DNA of 64,000 nt, taken from contig CM049318.1 in the NCBI GenBank assembly GCA_026874595.1, positions 2,293,741 through 2,357,740 on the forward strand, in the 5' to 3' direction. This document shows positions 58,105 to 64,000 of the stretch, piece after piece (the stretch's first letter is position 1; each line of letters begins with the position of its first letter). The translations under genes were made by a program, and so were the position numbers. The notes under the pieces are model-generated. The model was not told where the DNA came from. It worked only from the letters and a program-made list of their open reading frames with translations, and ran no database searches. Source of the DNA: Sipunculus nudus. Its lineage: Eukaryota > Annelida > Sipuncula > Golfingiida > Sipunculidae.

Positions 58105-58386
58105 AATTGGAGTTAGCGGATTCCACACACAGAGTTCCACTTCGGTGTGCGGACTACATGACACAGCGGTAGCACTCGCTTCCTACATTTTATTTTGTAT
58201 CCTAATGTCATTCAGGCCCGATGTCTACCGCACCTGCGGGTATTGAGCGTGTTATAATTCCCATTGCTGGGTAATAACAATGTGGAAACCCCCACGCATT
58301 CGTTTGTAAGGGATACATGGCTGTGGAGCACAACCTTCCCCTTAAGCCTACAGAGCGGTCACCCTGTGCACGGTTGGAATAATGCC
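58105..58386 (-). mobile_element. tRNA-derived SINE, copy 3 (minus strand, head missing)
   Basis: The reverse complement reads 'ggcttaaggggaaggttgtg', 'ctccacagcc', 'acccgcaggtgcggtagac', 'aggaagcgagtgctaccgc' and 'ccgaagtggaactctg', the same order as copies 1 and 2. No tRNA head or A tail is clear. Confidence 0.7.
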
Positions 58387-59214
58387 ATTTTTTTAATATT
58401 CAACACCTTTTATTAATTTTCTGTGGCTTTACAGGATAGAATCTCACAAGACAGGTACCAAGTTTGAATCTCTATAAAGACAGACTAAAATGGCAGAAGA
58501 ACAAACAAACATAGCTAAAATAGATAACCTCCACTCAACCTTTCATATATTCTTATTCCAAAGAACAAGTGTGCCAGGACTGCCGGCAGGCTTTACACGT
58601 ATAACTATCGCCTACAGAAATAGGTAAGAAAACGTTATGAAACCTAAATTATGGCACTTAATCGGTATAAAGCGTGAAATTTCATTGCAATTTTCATTTG
58701 CTTTAAGATCGAAAGGGGGAGAAGCATGTCCCCTGTGTCCCCTTAATCCGCCCCTGATTCCAAAATGAAAGGTATTTTGTCTTTTATTGGGGCTCGCTTA
58801 AAAACCTAAGAACATGTCCAGACATGATTTATGATGAGAGACAAAAGCTGTATCATGTATGAGCATGTAAGTGGATGAGAGCATCTTACACCACTTGTAT
58901 TCTCATCAAGCACGTAGCTGGATATATAAACAGTCCAGCTCGACAGGGTATAACATTATATTTTGTCCTGTGTTAGAATACTCAAAGCAACAGCTGTGTA
59001 ATTAGTGCAGGAGTGAATACGAGATTACAGAATCAAAGAGAGGTCGGTTTTATATTTTGCAGAAAAATGCCGAGGCGCGCTTTGAGGAGTGTTTCGCACG
59101 TCAATTAATAGGTGCTGCAGGCTTTGAACTCAAACCAAGATTTATAATTAAACAGAGACTTTTACGAGGATGAAACGAGATGAGATGAAAGGTGCTATTT
59201 CACTGGTCTCTTAC
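58387..59214. other. Non-coding stretch
   Basis: No exon or repeat recognised. Confidence 0.4.
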
Positions 59215-59360
59215 TTCAAATACTGGAGCAACTTCGTGGACTCTCTGTATCCTTTCTTGTTCACTTTGATCAGCGACCAAGTAATGGAAAAAACGAACAC
59301 ATCTTTAAGATACTCGTCCACCTTGTCATCTGCATACGGCCCGGTTAATATGCCACCATC
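59215..59360 (-). CDS. Probable internal exon of an unidentified minus-strand gene
   Basis: The acceptor 'gacactttag' ends before 59360 and a strong donor TTGAA|GTAAGAG follows 59215. The frame is fully open for 48 codons: DGGILTGPYADDKVDEYLKD, VFVFSITWSLIKVNKKGYRE, STKLLQYL. It reads like a conserved alpha/beta segment, but I do not recognise the family. It starts in phase 0 and fits the exon at 60324-60537, and it ends in phase 2, which does not match the 56-kb exon directly, so an unseen exon would be needed if both belong to one gene. Confidence 0.5.
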
Positions 59361-60323
59361 CTAAAGTGTCGTCTGTCTGAATTGCCTCATACGTTCCCGC
59401 CATTTTGTTTTCTGTGTGTCCGTTCTGATTCGCATGCGAATTCTGATTAAGTAGACAGTCTGAATGAAGTATCTTAAGAACCCAGGTATTTTTTTATACT
59501 AATTGGTGTGATCAGGTGTGTAAATGAAGAATGTACAGGGAAAATTTCGCGCACATTTCCAATCAAAACTCGTGATAACTATTTTGATCAGCCTATCAGA
59601 ACACATGCTGTACAGGGCAATGTGGCACAAAAAATTTTCATAAGGGGAACCCAGTTTGAGGTGAATTGGGGGGAAAATTATTTTTATAATAGCCATGAAA
59701 AAAAAAATTTAAAAACATATTCACAGATGCCGCTTTAAAGCATGACTTAAAAATAAACCAGTGAATTGTATATGCATGTATACACTTGTGAATACGAGTA
59801 TAACCTGGGCAATAAATTGGTACATCCATGCATGGATGCATGGTAAGACTATATCTTTAAACCTAATATTTACGTTCATTACGTTATATAACCGATGTGG
59901 AAGTCAGACTGACACGTGTTAATTTATTACGTTCTATGAATGTTGTTGTTATCATGCAGCTAATATATACAAGCAGCAGTCCGAGCAGAATTTATACCAT
60001 TTAATATTTGGCAAACAATTGTCCCGAGATAATCACCATTATTTTTCCTTTCAACTATAAATTGAATTTGGTCGCATGATCGCCTCACTCCTGGACAGCC
60101 CAATATATTAAAAGTTTTATCCTGTGATGTAAGTTTAAAATGGTTTCTGAGGACGTTATTAGAAAGAACGATTGAGATTTTTTCTGTTGTTTTGTCAGAT
60201 TGTAAGAAATACACAAATCAGTGCGTTATTTTAACACTATATAACGAAAACTTTGATAAGCTTTTCTAGCGACACAGTCTTCTGATGTGATTAATAATAA
60301 AAAGCGACGTGTTAAGGCGTCAC

Positions 60324-60537
60324 CCATATATGAAATCTTTTTTCCAGATATGAACTCATAACAAACACATCATTTGGCGCGGTCCTGTAAACAACCGGTA
60401 ACCCAACGTGACAAACAGTGATGCTTGGTGACACTTCTCCATATAAAGACTGCCTTAATGATCTGAATACAATGCCGTCAACATCAAACCGCTGGTATCC
60501 GTGCTTGAGGTATCCGCACTGCGTGGGTGCGGCGCCC
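60324..60537 (-). CDS. Probable internal exon of an unidentified minus-strand gene
   Basis: The acceptor 'ctttgcttccag' ends before 60537, and a possible donor ATATGG|GTGACG follows 60324. It is open for 71 codons after a one-base phase: GAAPTQCGYLKHGYQRFDVD, GIVFRSLRQSLYGEVSPSIT, VCHVGLPVVYRTAPNDVFVM, SSYLEKRFHIW. The join to 59360 is in phase 0. CpG content is higher than in the flanks. No family is recognised. It may form the N-terminal part of the caspase-fold protein further down the same strand. Confidence 0.45.
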
Positions 60538-61138
60538 CTGGAAGCAAAGTTCATCAGAATTTAAGGGGTGTTATAACTGTCAGCACCCGAATTCTTTTAA
60601 CCCCTCAGAAAGTCAGGGACTTGAAAGTGTTATTGGCATTTGTTGACATGACAATTTGTAGCAACACCTGTGAAATACAAATGCCAAGAAAACATTGCGA
60701 CAGACATGAAACGCAGGAACGCTCTTTGTTCCATTTGTCGCCCAAGGACATTGATTTCAGCTCATTTCGGATATTTTATTTCAATATGGGCTTTCTCCTA
60801 AAATTTAAAAGAATTTCATTTCTTAACTTAAGGAATAACCATATAGTCCTTTATATCAGCTCAACTAGTCATTTAAACAGCTTTTCCTTTGTTGAAGCTT
60901 TTTACAAATTATCAATGAGCAAACATCGTTAGGTCGGTCCACATTGTACCTTGTATGGCATTATCATTTCAATGATTAATTGCTCGCAGTATACCCGGTG
61001 GAAAATCGATTTTTACAATTTCAAGAAAGCCAGCTCAAATACAATAGTATAAGGATATTATATATTTCGTTTTGATTATTTTCATTAAATCTGCAGCTTG
61101 GAATGAAAAGAGGAACAAGTTCCGAGCAGACTTGGACT

Positions 61139-61203
<65 letters not shown>

Positions 61204-62800
61204 CCTTTCACCAACGGTACAAGTCTAACATTGCAAAAAACTTTTAAATCTGGGGAATGTACACAAGTAAAAAAAATAAAAATAACACCGGAAACCAGGG
61301 TTTACTAAAATCATGTTTGTGAAATCTTAATTTATATAGATTTATTCATGGATTTATTAATTTCACTGGGGACTTCTCTGAACGATTACTTCTGTACCAG
61401 GCGACCCCGTTGCCATGAGTTACCGTGGATTGGGACACCGTTACAGTCCAAAATGCTCCGGCAAATATGCCCTTAGCCTAATTCCATTAAATCTTTCAGA
61501 AAAACCGAAAGAGACCTGCAAAGAATATTATGTGACATTGTCTTGGCCGGCACTTGACTCAGGTAATGGACAAATAGAAAACTTCTTTTGAGAGTCTGCC
61601 TCTCTTTGATGTTTAAAAGACGGCAAACGCCACGGGTCATAGCGCCAGTTGATTCAAAAGATTAGGTAAAAATGTGTTCCCTTTATTTCAGTATATTGAC
61701 AGTGTCTTCAATAAGCTGCGGATCATATGACATGGCAATCTCATCTTTGCGTTTCTCACGACTGTCTCTATGACACGTGGTATTCCGCATGTGCAGTTAA
61801 TTCACTTTATTTAATTTACTGGTTTTAAGTGCGCGACGTGATTTTCTTCGATAAAGCTCTTCATCTTGGCAATTGATAAATTACATTGGCATAAACACAG
61901 TTTAAGCGTAAATTCTCAAATATATCACGTAAATAAAACGTAAAAATAATGATACACTCATTATGTGATCTTTTAAAACGCTAAAAGGTATAAATCAAGA
62001 ATATTTATTGTATTTCTTAAATCTTTTTTACCATCCAATTTATATATAAACGCGATTTCTTGTAATTTTATGATGATATATGATTAAAATGGTGGTTGTA
62101 TAATTCAAAACATTTTGCATTCATAAGAGGACCTTTTTTCAACCTCCTTGGGAGCATACAACCAAACAGCCACGAAAGAACCGTTAATTGTTGGTGACAT
62201 TTGCCTACTGCCATTTACCGGTACCCTTTCAACACTGGCTGTAGAGTGGGCAACCCTGTGTAAGGACCATGGCCAAGGGTCTTGGCCCGGACGAATGGTC
62301 CGATCGGGACGCGAATCAACAACCCCTCCATCAAAACTTATATACATCACTCGGCTCACAACTTACGACAGGAACTTGACTCTAAGGTATTATGATCCTA
62401 AAACTACCTGGGTTCAACTGAGCTTTAAATTATATATTATTATGAATTTTACTCCAATGATATATACAAATGTACATAAAATGCATACAAATATCTCAAA
62501 GCGGTTTTCTGTTGTATATATATCTTACTTTCTTCTTAAATTCTAATTTTAAAAATTACAAATAAAAAAAAAAGATACTTGGTTGCAAATGGGCTGTAAT
62601 TCTTTTATAAAAGAAAATATAAAAAGAGAGAAAATATTCATTTTAGGTAACATGTTTTCAAACATGAGTGTAATATAGGAAAGCTTTATTACAGGAGGTT
62701 TGTGTGACATATCCCTCTATAGTTGGTGTAGTTGGTGCAGTAGACTAGTTCCTAAACAACATACTGCTATACGTCCTTACTACACCCTGGTCGGCATTTC
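60538..62800. other. Non-coding stretch
   Basis: Holds the (TA)n tract 61141-61201. A plus-strand open stretch at about 61398-61570 and overlapping open frames on both strands at 62105-62546 lack splice context and motifs. Confidence 0.4.
61141..61201. repeat. (TA)n microsatellite
   Basis: About 30 TA dinucleotides. Confidence 0.97.
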
Positions 62801-62874
62801 TCAGAGAACGGAGATCAGAGGACGGCACGTACACGTGCCTTGGCCATGACACGCTCCGGTGATCAGGGTATTAC
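62801..62874 (-). CDS. Weak candidate terminal exon
   Basis: After 'ctgattttacag' the minus strand is open for 23 codons, NTLITGACHGQGTCTCRPLI then SVL and TGA at 62801. The CxxxxxCxC spacing recalls the end of an EGF-like repeat. An AATAAA signal lies at 62685-62690, about 110 bp downstream. The junction acag|gtaata also looks like a donor read the other way, so the call is uncertain. Any upstream exons would be beyond the repeats at the right edge. Confidence 0.2.
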
Positions 62875-63159
62875 CTGTAAAATCAGTGATGCGAATTATT
62901 ACTCACCACCTGAGCATCTTAAAATTACCTGAGTGTGTCATTTTTACGACTAGGAATGACGTATGTCAAACCTATACACCCTGCGTACTGGTCATGTTCA
63001 AGGGACACCCATGCCTGGCATATTCTTAGCTGCGGTATCAAAACCGTAAAGTCTTGAACTTTTGAAAACCTCGCTGTTAATTATTATAAAAAAAAATTTT
63101 ACACGAAATAGATGCACATAATATTCAAGATATATACCCTTAATATTCTAAACCACAAT

Positions 63160-64000
63160 AAGCGACAGGGCCCATGGCCCATGACGCTCAGCTGAACTTG
63201 AAAATACAAAGAGTGTATTTTAAGATGTATTTGCAATATGATTGACATCAAATTTTTAATTATTCTGAGGGGTACTTGTGAGCCCCATAGATCGGAGAAT
63301 ATAGGTAACAGAGACCTAATTTCAGGTTTTCACAGAAATATATTCATGAACCTCCTTTGATGTCAAGTTAGAAAATTCCCGGTCCAGTGGAGAAGAATTG
63401 TGCCATTTTAACAGTTGACAGTTTCATTTCAAGTCTAAAAAAACACACAAAAATCATAAAAATTGAAAAAATACAGGTGGCACCACAAGTCTGCAGGAGG
63501 TGATAGAACATCCCATGTTCAATGTTCATGCATATAATCATGGTGATCAATGCAGTAGTTATTAAGATACTTGAGCTTTTGTATAAAAATTTTGATTATT
63601 CTGGGGGGGGGGGTACTTCACAGCCCCGTAGCTTATAGAATATTTGTAACAGAGACCTAATTTCTGGTTTCCAAGAAGATTATTCATTGGCCTTCCTAGA
63701 TTTGAAGTGAGAAGATTCTACATCCTGCATTTACGATTTGTGCCCTGATAACAGATGACAGTTTCATTGCAGGTCTGAAAAAAAAGAGAAAAAAATTCGT
63801 AAAAATTGGAAAAAAATACAGGTGGCGCCACCAGTCTGCAGGAAGTGATGGAACATCCAATATTAAATATTCATGAAAAGAATCATGGTGATCAATGCAG
63901 TAGTTATTCAGATACTGGAGCTTTTGTATCAAATTTTGCAATATTCTGGGGGGTACATCGGAGCCCCATAGCTCGAAGGATATGGGTAACAGAAACCTAA
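63160..64000 (+). repeat. G-core repeat element (right end outside window)
   Basis: Entry 'gggcccatggcccatgacgctcagctgaac' (split across positions 63168-63197) is followed by three G-core units with 'gaggggtacttgtgagcccc', a degraded ggtggcaccac near 63477 and a perfect GGTGGCGCCACC near 63821-63832. It continues past the window edge. Confidence 0.85.

Noticed and set aside
61398-61570. Plus-strand exon MSYRGLGHRYSPKCSGKYAL...
   Set aside because: About 58 open codons, but no clear acceptor or donor, no family match and a neighbouring AT repeat.
62105-62546. Coding genes on both strands
   Set aside because: Overlapping open frames on opposite strands with no splice sites or motifs; probably a repeat fragment.

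Overview
This is a 64 kb piece of AT-rich animal nuclear DNA: genes are split by GT/AG introns, intergenic space is large, and there are many (TA)n tracts, tRNA-derived SINEs and short inverted-repeat elements. The repeat style (tandem-cored elements ending in an ACGG/ACAG microsatellite, as described for bivalves) and the gene types suggest a marine mollusc, probably a bivalve. This is inference, and no species is claimed. No bacterial, viral or CRISPR features were seen.

Layout. 1-17 kb and 19-20 kb are dominated by one modular repeat superfamily. A 'G core' (roughly 270-330 bp units, each with a GGTGGCGCCACC-like palindrome) and an 'A/B core' (roughly 145 bp monomers carrying TGACCTTGACCTTTGACC) are both capped by the same ACGG-rich terminal module that ends in CAGCTGAGCTAAAA. 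The window starts and ends inside this family. A possible 16-residue first exon lies at 21.2-21.3 kb (minus). 26.5-29.4 kb (minus) holds five exons of an aldo-keto reductase with the complete catalytic tetrad; its last short exon was not found. 32.4-36.9 kb looks like one inserted DNA transposon with CACT-type ends and dense AAACATGTTT-like subterminal repeats, flanked by a GAGTCC-rich repeat. 42.0-45.2 kb (plus) holds a complete three-exon NHL-repeat beta-propeller gene without RING or B-box. 50.6-56.4 kb (minus), probably extending to 60.5 kb, holds a caspase/legumain-fold protein whose catalytic His and Cys positions are replaced. Three copies of one SINE lie at 43.8, 48.4 and 58.1 kb. A 27-bp minisatellite (about 16 units) lies at 52.6-53.1 kb.

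The three recognisable genes do not form an obvious pathway: a metabolic oxidoreductase, an NHL propeller protein (probably a binding or ubiquitin-related adaptor) and a probable pseudo-protease. The most unusual material is the modular repeat family, which spreads nuclear-receptor-like half-sites, and the pseudo-caspase gene. Splice sites were read by eye; no search or transcript data were available.
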